Part shown: one piece after another, positions 17,064 through 25,875 of the stretch
Numbering within the stretch: position 1 is the stretch's first letter
Layout: each line of letters begins with the position of its first letter
Assembly: GCA_934096585.1 (NCBI GenBank)
Contig: CAKOMG010000001.1
Span: 1-64,000 of the forward strand
From: an uncultured Bacilli bacterium
GTDB lineage: Bacteria > Bacillota_I > Bacilli_A > ML615J-28 > CAG-698
DNA: 64,000 nucleotides
Reading direction: 5' to 3'
Translations under genes and position numbers: made by a program
The notes under the pieces: model-generated
The model's database searches: none
Told to the model about the DNA's origin: nothing
The model's input: the letters and a program-made list of their open reading frames with translations, nothing else

Positions 17064-18254
17064 ATGGATAGATTAGTTGGTACTGTATCTAGAGGAATTA
17101 GAGGACCAATCATTCGTGAAAATGATGATATTTGTGAGATAGTTGTTGACTGTATGTTAAAGGCAAGTGAAAGCGAACATTTCACTTTTCACGATAAAGA
17201 TGTTATTGCTCTTACTGAAGCAGTAGTTGCAAGAGCACAAGGAAACTATGCAACTATCGATCAAATCGCCGAGGATATCAAGCAAAAATTTCCTAATGGA
17301 ATTATAGGTCTTACATTCCCTATTTTAAGCAGAAACAGATTTTCTGTATGTTTAAAAGGAATTGCAAAAGGGGCGAAAAAAATTATATTAATGTTAAGTT
17401 ATCCATCTGATGAAGTTGGAAATCATCTGGTAACATTAGATCAATTAGATGAAAAGCATATCAATCCATGGACAGATGTTTTAACAGAACAACAATTTAG
17501 AGATGCATTTGGTTATCAACCACATCATTTCACAGGAGTAGATTACGTAAAATATTATCATGATTTAATCACTAGTATGGGTGCAGAAGTTGAAATTATT
17601 TTCGCTAACGACGTAAGAACTATATTAAACTATACTGATTCTGTTCTATGTTGCGACATTCACACACGTGAAAGAAGCAAAAGACTATTAAAAGAAAAAG
17701 GTGCAAAAACCGTTTATGGATTGGATGATGTTTTAAGTTCTTCAGTTAATGGCAGTGGCTATAATGAAAAATATGGACTATTAGGAAGTAATAAAGCAAC
17801 TGATGAAAAAATCAAATTATTCCCAAGAGATGGCCAAAAAGTTGTAGATCGTGTTCAACAAATGATGCTTGAAAAAACAGGAAAACATGTTGAAGTAATG
17901 ATTTATGGAGATGGTGCTTTTAAGGATCCAGTTGGAAAAATTTGGGAACTTGCTGACCCTGTATGCTCTCCATTCTATACAAAAGGATTAGTAGGACAAC
18001 CTAATGAAGTTAAATTAAAGTATCTTGCTGACAATGATTTTGCTAATTTAAATGGTCAAGAACTAACTGAAGCAATATCAGAATATATTAAAAAGAAAGA
18101 TTCTAATCTAAAAGGACAAATGGTATCACAAGGTACTACCCCTCGTCAACTTACTGATTTAATTGGTTCACTATGTGATTTAACATCTGGAAGCGGAGAT
18201 AAAGGAACACCATTCATTTTAATCCAAGGATATTTTGATAATTATACAAATTAA
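17064..18254 (+). CDS. coenzyme F420-0:L-glutamate ligase family protein (CofE-like)
   Basis: A protein of about 396 residues starting MDRLVGTVSRGIRGPII at 17064, where AAGGAGG gives a perfect SD (an upstream ATG at 16989 is rejected). It has the F420_ligase domain hallmarks: HDKDVIALTEAVVARAQ near the N-terminus, ILSRNRF, a CCDIHTRE region and MIYGDGAFKDPVGKIWELADP. True CofE adds glutamates to coenzyme F420-0; no F420 biosynthesis gene is near and most Bacilli lack F420. A GTP-dependent amide-ligating activity on another acceptor is likely but unproven. Monocistronic, with its own terminator. Confidence 0.85.
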   Translation: MDRLVGTVSRGIRGPIIRENDDICEIVVDCMLKASESEHFTFHDKDVIALTEAVVARAQGNYATIDQIAEDIKQKFPNGIIGLTFPILSRNRFSVCLKGIAKGAKKIILMLSYPSDEVGNHLVTLDQLDEKHINPWTDVLTEQQFRDAFGYQPHHFTGVDYVKYYHDLITSMGAEVEIIFANDVRTILNYTDSVLCCDIHTRERSKRLLKEKGAKTVYGLDDVLSSSVNGSGYNEKYGLLGSNKATDEKIKLFPRDGQKVVDRVQQMMLEKTGKHVEVMIYGDGAFKDPVGKIWELADPVCSPFYTKGLVGQPNEVKLKYLADNDFANLNGQELTEAISEYIKKKDSNLKGQMVSQGTTPRQLTDLIGSLCDLTSGSGDKGTPFILIQGYFDNYTN

Positions 18255-18260
18255 TAATAA

Positions 18261-18289
18261 AAGTTCATGATTTATTCATGAGCTTTTTT
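18261..18289 (+). terminator. terminator of the CofE-like gene
   Basis: A 10-bp stem AAGTTCATGA/TCATGAGCTT (one T-G pair), loop TTTAT, then TTTTTT. Confidence 0.9.
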
Positions 18290-18335
18290 CTATCTCTACT
18301 CTACTTTAAATTTACTCACTTCCATTATTATTTTA

Positions 18336-18364
18336 TTGCAAATTTTGACTTTTTTTGATATAAT
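18336..18364 (+). promoter_or_regulatory. promoter of the TetR-family gene
   Basis: -35 TTGCAA (18336-18341), 17-bp spacer, -10 TATAAT (18359-18364). No palindromic operator is visible around it. Confidence 0.6.
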
Positions 18365-18389
18365 TAATGTAACAAAAAGGTAAACAATT

Positions 18390-18968
18390 ATGCAAAACGA
18401 TAAGAATTTTGAAACAAAACAAAAACTTTCTTCAACATTAATTGCTATGATGAATGTAAAACCAATTTCTAAAATTACTATTACTTCTTTAGTAACAAAA
18501 TGTAAATTAAATCGTAAAACTTTTTATTATCATTTTATTGATATTTATGATTTATTAGAATACACATTAAAACAAGAAATCTTAAACAAACTTGAAGAAA
18601 TGGATTTAGTAAAAGATATTGATGAAGCAATTGAATTAATTATGGATTATGTTGTTACAAATAAAAGAATGATTATCAATGTGATTAATGATGTAAAAAT
18701 CGACACTATAAAATTATTCTTTAAAAATAATTTTAATCAAATATTGAGAAAATATGTGGAAGAAATTATTGATATTAATAATTATAATATTTCTGATGAA
18801 TTCATTAAATATTCAACAACAACTTTAAGTAGTGTTATAGCTAGTGCTGTTTATACTTGGCTATTAAATAATGAAGAATATGACAAGTACCAAGTTTTAA
18901 CTAATACAACATTTATATTTAAAAATGCTTTGAACGCAGTTCTTGCTAAAGCAAATAACTTAAAATAA
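18390..18968 (+). CDS. TetR/AcrR-family transcriptional regulator
   Basis: A 192-residue regulator with an N-terminal TetR helix-turn-helix (ITITSLVTKCKLNRKTFYYHF, about 29-49) and an all-helical C-terminal domain of the DhaS/YfiR-like type. It stands alone between convergent units, so the target is not indicated by neighbours. Its own upstream region lacks the GTTAGC palindrome found at 49.7 kb, so a link to that operator cannot be claimed. Confidence 0.85.
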   Translation: MQNDKNFETKQKLSSTLIAMMNVKPISKITITSLVTKCKLNRKTFYYHFIDIYDLLEYTLKQEILNKLEEMDLVKDIDEAIELIMDYVVTNKRMIINVINDVKIDTIKLFFKNNFNQILRKYVEEIIDINNYNISDEFIKYSTTTLSSVIASAVYTWLLNNEEYDKYQVLTNTTFIFKNALNAVLAKANNLK

Positions 18969-18993
18969 AGAGCCCAAATTTGAGCTCTTTTTT
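18967..18993 (+). terminator. terminator shared by tetR and the pst-pho operon
   Basis: Stem AAAGAGC/GCTCTTT extended by CAAATTTG pairing, followed on the plus strand by T-rich sequence. It lies between convergent genes and the minus-strand side (TTTATTTTAA) also allows termination of phoR, so it is probably bidirectional. Confidence 0.75.
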
Positions 18994-20635
18994 ATTTCAT
19001 TTTAACCATGAATGTTGAACCAATATTCACAAATGACTCAACTTTTATTTCATAATCACTAATCTCACAAATATGTTTAACAATCGCAAGACCTAAACCT
19101 GTTCCATTATTTGCTTTATTTCTGCCTTTATTTTCACAATAAAATCTCTCAAAAATACGATTTAGATTTTCCTTTGCAATACCTATACCTGTATCCTTAA
19201 CTTTCAATGTTTTATTTTTAAATTCTACAGTTAACTCTCCATTATCTTTATTATATTTAATTGCATTATCAATTAAATTTCTAACCATTTCATCAATTAA
19301 ACGACTATCACCCATAACTATTTCATCATCGACATCTAAATTAACATTTATGTTTTTTGCATTAATCATATTATCTAATGAGCAAAGAATATTGGTAATA
19401 ATTATTTTCATATTCACTTCTTCTTGTTTTACTAAATAGTTTTGTTCAAGAGAAGCAAGGTCAAGCATGTCAATAATTATATTGTTCATTCTGCGAGCTT
19501 CACTCAAAACTTTTTTTGAATATTCAATTGCTTCATCATCAGTAGCTATCCCTTCCACAATCAATTGTTCATAACCTATAATGGAAGTTAATGGAGATTT
19601 TAATTCATGAGAAGCATTTTGAAAGAAATCTTTTTTCGTTTTATCAAGATTATAATCTTCAGTAATATCTTCAATTGTTATAATAATTCCGTCTTCTAAC
19701 CATGAATTATTGACATGATTAAAAGCAAAGTATAATGCTTTATTATCCATAATTTTAGTTTTTTCAATGTGTTTTTTTTCTCTTATAGCTGTTAATAAAA
19801 TTTCTTGTAATTCAATATCTAAAAATAAAAATATAAATTTATTATTAATGATTGAATCGTTAGTATGTAACAATTCTTTTCCTTTATTATTGATTAGTTT
19901 AATAAGTCCATCATTAGAAATAACTATTACTGCTTGATTTAATAAATCTAAAACTGTTTTTAACTTTTCCATTTGTACTTCTATTTCATTTATTCTAGTA
20001 TTTAAAAGATTTGTTAATGAGTCTAATATAGTTGTTAATTCTTCGATTGTTAAGTCTGTTGAAGAAACATCCGTTTTGGCTAACTTACTTAGCTCATTTA
20101 CTTTAACCATTATTTTTTTCATACTTTTATTACTCAAAAGGATAAATATAGATAATGAAACAACAAAAATAATAATTAATGCCAAAATTCCAATATACAC
20201 AAATGTAATTATTGTTTGATTAATGTCGCCCATAGGAATAGATAATCTTATAAAATATCCATCATCTAGCCCAGCTATATATAGCATTTCTTTTTTTTCT
20301 GTATTGGAATATCTTTTGTACACTTTTCCTAAATTATCAATTTGTAGTTCCGGGCGATCTTTGTGATTGTCTAAATAATCTTTCTCACTATCTATAACAA
20401 CCGCACCTACATTATCTATAATAGTTATACGAATATCATTAATATTCATTTTATCAATAGTTTCATTGAAATTTTCACCATCAAATATTTTAGCAGTTAA
20501 ATTTAAATAATCTTTAATTTGTTTGCAATAAGTATCATAATTCTTTTTATAAATTATTAAAGAAGATATTAATAGCATACTAATTAAAGATAAAAGAATT
20601 ATAAAAGAATTTAATATTATTATTTTTTTTCTCAT
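18992..20635 (-). CDS. phoR: phosphate-regulon sensor histidine kinase PhoR
   Basis: A 547-residue kinase: membrane segment about 5-27, extracytoplasmic sensor about 28-145, second membrane segment about 146-170, PAS-like region near 225-330, HisKA with phospho-acceptor FQNASHELKSPL (about 340), and HATPase_c with NLIDNAIKYN, DTGIGIA and GTGLGLAIV. It autophosphorylates and passes the phosphate to the response regulator, whose gene overlaps its start by 4 bp. Last gene of the pst-pho locus, so phosphate control is the natural assignment. Confidence 0.93.
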   Translation of the reverse strand: MRKKIIILNSFIILLSLISMLLISSLIIYKKNYDTYCKQIKDYLNLTAKIFDGENFNETIDKMNINDIRITIIDNVGAVVIDSEKDYLDNHKDRPELQIDNLGKVYKRYSNTEKKEMLYIAGLDDGYFIRLSIPMGDINQTIITFVYIGILALIIIFVVSLSIFILLSNKSMKKIMVKVNELSKLAKTDVSSTDLTIEELTTILDSLTNLLNTRINEIEVQMEKLKTVLDLLNQAVIVISNDGLIKLINNKGKELLHTNDSIINNKFIFLFLDIELQEILLTAIREKKHIEKTKIMDNKALYFAFNHVNNSWLEDGIIITIEDITEDYNLDKTKKDFFQNASHELKSPLTSIIGYEQLIVEGIATDDEAIEYSKKVLSEARRMNNIIIDMLDLASLEQNYLVKQEEVNMKIIITNILCSLDNMINAKNINVNLDVDDEIVMGDSRLIDEMVRNLIDNAIKYNKDNGELTVEFKNKTLKVKDTGIGIAKENLNRIFERFYCENKGRNKANNGTGLGLAIVKHICEISDYEIKVESFVNIGSTFMVKMK

Positions 20636-21288
20636 AATTGTAATTGATATCCTATTCCGTATATAGATTTAATGACATTATTGTTAAGTTTAGCTCTTAA
20701 ACTTTTAATATGCATATCTAGTGTTCTACTTTCAAGAATTTCATCAGTATCCCACAATTTTTTAAATAATTCTTCACGCGTTACAACATTTGGATACTTT
20801 TCCATTAACAATTGTAAAATATTGAATTCTTTTGTTGTTAAGATTATCTTTTGATTATTATAAAGACATTCATATTTATTTATATCAAGTAAAAGTGGGC
20901 CAATTTCATAAATATTCTTTTTAGTCAATCGGCGAGCATGTGCACCAACTCTTGACATTAATTCCAAAATATCAAAAGGTTTCTCAATATAATCATCTGC
21001 ACCATAATCTAAACCTTCAACTTTATCCATTGTCATATGTTTTGCGGAAATAATAATGATATGAATATCATCGTTTTTCTCATCACTTCTTATTTTTTTT
21101 AAAATATCTATTCCACTCATATCAGGAAGCATTAAATCAAGCAAAATTATGTCAGGTTTCTTTCCGTTAAAAGCTTTTATAAATGAAGTACCATCATAAA
21201 AACTATTAACTACAAAACCTTGTTTTGATAGTGCTTTATTAATAATCATTGCTATATCTTTATCATCTTCAATAGAATAAATAAGCAT
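20632..21288 (-). CDS. phoB: phosphate-regulon response regulator (PhoB/PhoP)
   Basis: A 218-residue OmpR-type regulator: REC domain with acidic pair Asp8-Asp9, phospho-acceptor Asp51 in ILLDLMLPDMSG and Lys in YIEKPFD, then a winged-helix DNA-binding domain (LTTKEFNILQLL, RTLDMHIKSLRAKL). In this locus it should activate pstS by binding the TTTACA repeats at 25789-25815. Gram-positive homologues are usually called PhoP. An 11-bp gap separates it from phoU. Confidence 0.93.
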   Translation of the reverse strand: MLIYSIEDDKDIAMIINKALSKQGFVVNSFYDGTSFIKAFNGKKPDIILLDLMLPDMSGIDILKKIRSDEKNDDIHIIIISAKHMTMDKVEGLDYGADDYIEKPFDILELMSRVGAHARRLTKKNIYEIGPLLLDINKYECLYNNQKIILTTKEFNILQLLMEKYPNVVTREELFKKLWDTDEILESRTLDMHIKSLRAKLNNNVIKSIYGIGYQLQL

Positions 21289-21298
21289 AATACTACTC

Positions 21299-21934
21299 CT
21301 AAAAAATCATTTTATCTTTATAAAATCCTGATGATATATAAACAACCCATTCTGCAATGTTTACACTATGATCAGCAATTCGCTCTAAATATTTTACCAC
21401 AAGTGTAGTATAAATTGCAAATGGTAAATAATCTTTATCGTATTTTTCTTCATTTCCTAAAGATTCAATTATTTCTTCATATTTTTTGTCAACAAAATCG
21501 TCATCCTTTATTACTTCTTTTGCCATATCATAATCATTATTAACATATGATTTTATAGATTTATTGATCATTTCAATAACAAAGTCAGATAGTCCTGATA
21601 TTTCATCTATTCTTTGCTCTTGATACTTTTTTATTCTTTTAGAAAATTCATAAATATCCTCAGCATGATCTCCTATTCTTTCTAAATCAGAAACTAGTTT
21701 TAATGCTCCTGTTACTTCTTTTAAATCTTTGGCGAATAGTCTTTCTTTTAATAGGATATTTATACACATTTCTTCGATTAAACGTTCGTATTGATCAACA
21801 AGGTCATCATTAATTTGCACATCTTGTTGCTTTCCTAAGTAATAATTAATCGAATCATTTATATTCTTAACCACAAATGAACACATTTTTAAAACTTGTT
21901 CTTTTAACTCAGTCATTTCATTTTTGATACTCAT
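21299..21934 (-). CDS. phoU: phosphate transport regulator PhoU
   Basis: A 211-residue, all-helical protein with the two PhoU repeats; metal-binding motifs E..RIGDHAEDI and ERIADHSVNIAEW are both present. PhoU couples Pst transport state to the PhoR kinase. It lies 2 bp after pstB. Confidence 0.94.
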   Translation of the reverse strand: MSIKNEMTELKEQVLKMCSFVVKNINDSINYYLGKQQDVQINDDLVDQYERLIEEMCINILLKERLFAKDLKEVTGALKLVSDLERIGDHAEDIYEFSKRIKKYQEQRIDEISGLSDFVIEMINKSIKSYVNNDYDMAKEVIKDDDFVDKKYEEIIESLGNEEKYDKDYLPFAIYTTLVVKYLERIADHSVNIAEWVVYISSGFYKDKMIF

Positions 21935-21936
21935 TA

Positions 21937-22686
21937 TTATCCAAACCTTCCTGTAATGTAATCTTCTGTTTCTTTTGCTTTCGGATTAGCAAATAAATCT
22001 ATTGTTTTATTATATTCTATTAATTCACCTAATAAAAAGAATGCTGTGAAATCCGAAATTCTGGTTGCTTGTTGCATATTATGAGTGACAATAATAATTG
22101 TATACTCTTTTTTTAGTTTTCTTATTAATTCTTCGATTTTTAATGTTGCAATTGGATCTAGAGCGCTAGTAGGTTCATCCATTAATATAACATCTGGATT
22201 CATTGCAATGCATCTAGCTATACATAAACGTTGCTTCTGTCCTCCAGAAAGTCCCATTGCACTATCTTTTAATCGATCCTTTACTTCATCATATAATGAT
22301 GCTTTTTTTAAAGATTCAACAACTATAGAATTTAAAGTTTTCATATTTTTTATACCGCTACATCTAGGTCCATAAGCAACATTATCAAAAATAGACATTG
22401 GGAATGGATTGGGATTTTGAAAAACCATTCCCACTCTAGTACGAAGTTCAATAACATCAATGGCATTCAAATTACTTCCTTCATACTTAATTTCTCCTTC
22501 AATTTTACAGTTTGGAATTAAATCATTCATTCTATTTAAGCATTTTAAAATAGTTGATTTTCCGCAACCAGAAGGACCGATAAATGCTGTGACATTATTT
22601 TTATAAATATCAAAGGAAACATTTTTAATTACTTCTTTATCGCCATAGTTAACATTTAAGTTATTTATATTAAATATTGTATCCAC
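21937..22686 (-). CDS. pstB: phosphate ABC transporter ATP-binding protein PstB
   Basis: A 249-residue ABC ATPase with Walker A FIGPSGCGKST, signature LSGGQKQRLCIARC, Walker B VILMDEPTSALDP and VTHNMQQA, the typical PstB pattern. It powers the PstCA channel. The start overlaps the pstA stop by 1 bp. Confidence 0.97.
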   Translation of the reverse strand: MDTIFNINNLNVNYGDKEVIKNVSFDIYKNNVTAFIGPSGCGKSTILKCLNRMNDLIPNCKIEGEIKYEGSNLNAIDVIELRTRVGMVFQNPNPFPMSIFDNVAYGPRCSGIKNMKTLNSIVVESLKKASLYDEVKDRLKDSAMGLSGGQKQRLCIARCIAMNPDVILMDEPTSALDPIATLKIEELIRKLKKEYTIIIVTHNMQQATRISDFTAFFLLGELIEYNKTIDLFANPKAKETEDYITGRFG

Positions 22687-23873
22687 TATATACCTCTTTT
22701 CTTAATGATGTGCTTATTTATTATTTTCACAATTAAGTTCATTGAAAAAACTACTAATAATATAATTAACGAAATAGCACACGCCACATTATAATTAGGT
22801 ACTTCTGCTTTTGTCAATGAATAAATGTGTAAAGACAATGATGTAGCACCATTTAATAAACTTACATTATCTTTAATAAACGTTCCCATAACAAAAATCA
22901 ATGCTGCTGACTCACCAATAACTCGTCCAATTGATAGAATTGCAGCAGTTAAAATGCCAGGTATAGCATTTGGTAAAATTACTTTGAATATTGTTTGTGT
23001 TTTTGAAGCCCCAAGTGCAAGTGAATTTTCCATATATTCTTTTGGAACTACATGTAATGCTTCACTTGTTGTTTTAACTATTGTTGGTAATAATATTATA
23101 GCCATTGTCAATGAGCCTGCTAGTATTGAATAATCATTCTTATGTGAAATTAAAGAAACAATAGGAATAAACACAATCATTCCCACAAACCCAAATATAA
23201 TTGAAGGAATACCACTAGTAGAATCTATCATACTTGAAATGACTGTTTTAAGTTTTCCTTCTTTAGCATAAAGCACTAAATAAATTGCTCCACCTATACC
23301 AAGAGGCATAGCAAAAAGTATTGAAAAAACAATCAATAAAAGTGTAGCTATAAGAGATCCTCCAATTCCTCCACCCATTTTTTTAAATTGTAGATAACTA
23401 ATAGTTTTAGCTTGATCCAAAACATTCACAAATTCTTGCGCTCCCTGTTTACTATCACAATACAAATCATTGTTATACCAATCTACCCCAATCATAACAT
23501 CAATCATATCATTAATTTGAACAGTATATAGATTTTTATCTAACTCTCTTACATTGATAAAAACAGAATCTAGCGCAATATAAGTCACTATTACACACTT
23601 AGCTCCTTCTATTGTTGTAGAATCTTTTAAAGCAATTCCATATTTAGTCGAAAAATAGGAATCATTTAAATTTGGATTTGTATATTTTTTATTATTTTGA
23701 TCAGCCCTAACAAGGTGGACTTCTTCATAATAATCAGATGTCAATAATTTAACCGACAAATACTTAAAACCATTACTAAAAATATAAACAAGTATACCAA
23801 CAAGTAAAAAAAATACTAATAATGATGATAATACCGTTGGTATAAGTCTAACAATATCCTTTTTATTTTTCAT
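22686..23873 (-). CDS. pstA: phosphate ABC transporter permease PstA, with a large extracytoplasmic insertion
   Basis: A 395-residue permease, about 100 longer than usual PstA (E. coli PstA is 296). After the first membrane segment (about 10-34) comes an extra domain of roughly 120 residues (45-165), then the normal BPD_transp_1 core, with the EAA loop near ALGASKTQTIFKVILPNAIPG. It forms the phosphate channel with PstC. The extra domain faces outside, where PstS docks, and this PstS is itself unusual. The gene overlaps pstC by 11 bp. Confidence 0.93.
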   Translation of the reverse strand: MKNKKDIVRLIPTVLSSLLVFFLLVGILVYIFSNGFKYLSVKLLTSDYYEEVHLVRADQNNKKYTNPNLNDSYFSTKYGIALKDSTTIEGAKCVIVTYIALDSVFINVRELDKNLYTVQINDMIDVMIGVDWYNNDLYCDSKQGAQEFVNVLDQAKTISYLQFKKMGGGIGGSLIATLLLIVFSILFAMPLGIGGAIYLVLYAKEGKLKTVISSMIDSTSGIPSIIFGFVGMIVFIPIVSLISHKNDYSILAGSLTMAIILLPTIVKTTSEALHVVPKEYMENSLALGASKTQTIFKVILPNAIPGILTAAILSIGRVIGESAALIFVMGTFIKDNVSLLNGATSLSLHIYSLTKAEVPNYNVACAISLIILLVVFSMNLIVKIINKHIIKKRGI

Positions 23874-24768
23874 GTCTACATATCCATTTCTTTGCTTTAT
23901 TAAGCAATAAATTTGATATAAAAATTATTACTATTAATACAATACCAACACTAAATCTGATATCATAATCTAATCCACTAGATTCATAGATTCCTTGCAT
24001 CATCGAGGAAGTTAATGTTCCAGTTGGTTCAAATAAACCTATAGATATTCCGTTTGCACCACCGCAAACCATTGAAACTGCCGTTGCTTCGCCTATTGCT
24101 CTACCAATGCCTAAAATTAAAGCTGCTAATATTCCACTTTTTGCTCCCCCAATAACAATTTTAAAATTAGTTTGTTGGAAAGTAGCACCTAAAGCAAGAG
24201 ATGCATAAACTAAATCTTCATTTACTGCTTTCATTGATGTTATTGACAAAATAGTAATCGTTGGAAGAACCATCATTGTTAAAATGATTATAACAGATAA
24301 AGTAGAAACACCACCTGCTGTTTGTAATCCCATGCTTGATGCTAAATTTCTGATTAAAGGATTAATAAATCCCATTCCAAATAAACCGTATATTATTGAG
24401 GGAATTGATGATAACATTTCAACAATACCTTGCATTATTTCGCCAATCCTTTTTGGTGCAATTCTAACAATAAACAATGCTGTTAAAACACTAATTGGTA
24501 AGGCTATTAAGGCAACCATAGAAACTATAAATATTGTATTTATAATTAAACCTAGAACACCATATTCTTTTTTTATAAAATTTGTTCCAAACAAAAATTT
24601 AAAAAAATTTAAATGAAACCCTTCATAATTAGTAAAAAAAGGCTTTAAGCCTTTTATTAATATAAAAACAATTACAATAATAATTGTTTGTGCACAAAGT
24701 ATTCCAATAATTTGAAATATTATTTGAACAATTTTATCAATTAATTTCTTTTTTTTGACATTGTCCAT
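23863..24768 (-). CDS. pstC: phosphate ABC transporter permease PstC
   Basis: A 301-residue permease with six membrane segments and the EAA-type loop in SLALGATFQQTNFKIVIGGA. Size and arrangement are normal for PstC. It lies 8 bp downstream of pstS and overlaps pstA by 11 bp. Confidence 0.95.
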   Translation of the reverse strand: MDNVKKKKLIDKIVQIIFQIIGILCAQTIIIVIVFILIKGLKPFFTNYEGFHLNFFKFLFGTNFIKKEYGVLGLIINTIFIVSMVALIALPISVLTALFIVRIAPKRIGEIMQGIVEMLSSIPSIIYGLFGMGFINPLIRNLASSMGLQTAGGVSTLSVIIILTMMVLPTITILSITSMKAVNEDLVYASLALGATFQQTNFKIVIGGAKSGILAALILGIGRAIGEATAVSMVCGGANGISIGLFEPTGTLTSSMMQGIYESSGLDYDIRFSVGIVLIVIIFISNLLLNKAKKWICRHEK

Positions 24769-24776
24769 AAGAAAAA

Positions 24777-25721
24777 CTATAACTCATTCCATTTAATTTT
24801 TTCAGTTGAATAAATTTTTTTTAATTGTTCTTTTGTTACGTTATTTAATAAAGTATTTTTGCTATTAACTACAACAACAATTCCATCTTTACATAATAAA
24901 CCTGATGTATTTTCTAAAGCTGGTTCTGAACTACTCAACTCACGTGATAAGAATCCAATATGCATTCCGTTAATTCCGTCTTTTTCAGAGCCTTGAGTGC
25001 CCTTGTATGCAGCTCCTGATCCAGTATGATTATGAACTGGTACGAAAGGTTTGCATACTTTCTTAAATGATTCTGATAAAGAAAGAGCAATTTTTTCAAC
25101 AGATGTTGATCCACCAATTTTAATTTCGACAGTCAAATCTTCACGTGCACAAATTGCTTTTAATTCCGCATTTTCTTCTAGGATTTGATCAAAAGATTTT
25201 GCGGAAGCAATTGATTGCGTTAATATTCCATCTTTTGACTTTACAATAGCCAAACCTTCTTTACTATTCATAAAAGCAATAAAGCCTTTTATTAATAACC
25301 ATTCTTCTTTAGTACAATTACTTTCTCCTTTAGTTATATAATTAAAGTTTCTTGATAATTTATAACTTCCATCAACAACAGCTGCCTCACTTGCTTCTAC
25401 TCCTTCATATTGTAAAGCTTTTAATGAAGAACCCTCTAATGAAGCTAGGGAAATATAACCAATACCATACATATCGTTTTTAACTAAAGAAATCATATTA
25501 GCATTATCATTTGCCTTGATAAACCCAGGAATTTTTGTATCATCGCTTTTTGCTTCTTTATAACCAATTGCTGTAAAGAATCCATCTCTAGTTCCTGATT
25601 CACTATCACGTGAATATTTTGTTATATTCATACTATCATCAAATGTTTCTTTTTTTTGACATCCACTAAAAACCAATAAACTACATAAACACATAAACAT
25701 AATTAAAAATAATTTTTTCAT
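24777..25721 (-). CDS. pstS: phosphate-binding lipoprotein PstS, circularly permuted
   Basis: A 314-residue lipoprotein; signal with lipobox FSGC (Cys21). It carries all usual PstS motifs, but in the wrong order. Residues about 32-170 match the second half of normal PstS (YSRDSESGTRDGF with the SGTR phosphate-binding loop; YGIGYISLASLE; GSYKLSRNF). Residues about 200-314 match the first half (GGSTSVEKIA, NHTGSGAAYKG, GFLSREL, GIVVVVNSKN), and the protein ends on IKWNEL, which normally precedes the SGTR half. It is therefore a whole-gene circular permutation, first gene of pstSCAB-phoU-phoB-phoR, with an SD AAAGGA and an upstream Pho-box-like array. Confidence 0.9.
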   Translation of the reverse strand: MKKLFLIMFMCLCSLLVFSGCQKKETFDDSMNITKYSRDSESGTRDGFFTAIGYKEAKSDDTKIPGFIKANDNANMISLVKNDMYGIGYISLASLEGSSLKALQYEGVEASEAAVVDGSYKLSRNFNYITKGESNCTKEEWLLIKGFIAFMNSKEGLAIVKSKDGILTQSIASAKSFDQILEENAELKAICAREDLTVEIKIGGSTSVEKIALSLSESFKKVCKPFVPVHNHTGSGAAYKGTQGSEKDGINGMHIGFLSRELSSSEPALENTSGLLCKDGIVVVVNSKNTLLNNVTKEQLKKIYSTEKIKWNEL

Positions 25722-25750
25722 TCTTTATATTCCTTTCTATTTACAACACC

Positions 25751-25756
25751 ATTATA
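25751..25756 (-). promoter_or_regulatory. -10 box of the pst operon
   Basis: TATAAT 30 bp before the pstS ATG. The -35 position is TTTATT, a poor match, as expected for an activator-dependent promoter. Confidence 0.6.
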
Positions 25757-25788
25757 TAATAATAAACAAATCAAATAAATCATACTCC

Positions 25789-25815
25789 TGTAAAGAATTG
25801 TAAAGAAAATGTAAA
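25789..25815 (-). promoter_or_regulatory. Pho box: three TTTACA direct repeats upstream of pstS
   Basis: TTTACA occurs on the minus strand at 25810-25815, 25799-25804 and 25789-25794, start-to-start spacing 11 and 10 bp. Bacillus PhoP binds TTAACA-like direct repeats with about 11-bp periodicity upstream of the -35. The most distal repeat overlaps the upstream terminator's T-tract. Confidence 0.75.
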
Positions 25816-25844
25816 AAAGAGAATTAGCAACACTAATTCTCTTT
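25813..25844 (-). terminator. terminator between darA/GNAT remnant and pstS
   Basis: A perfect 12-bp stem AAAGAGAATTAG/CTAATTCTCTTT with a 5-nt loop, then TTTTTT on the minus strand. Confidence 0.9.
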
Positions 25845-25875
25845 GAATTGTTCATCAAATTATTTAACTTTTTCA

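Noticed and set aside
17064..18254. Evidence for coenzyme F420 biosynthesis
   Set aside because: Only a CofE-family domain is present; a single ligase homologue does not show the pathway.
18390..18968. TetR protein as the repressor of the GTTAGC operators at 49.7 kb
   Set aside because: No GTTAGC palindrome lies upstream of this tetR and 31 kb separate the two; no evidence supports the link.
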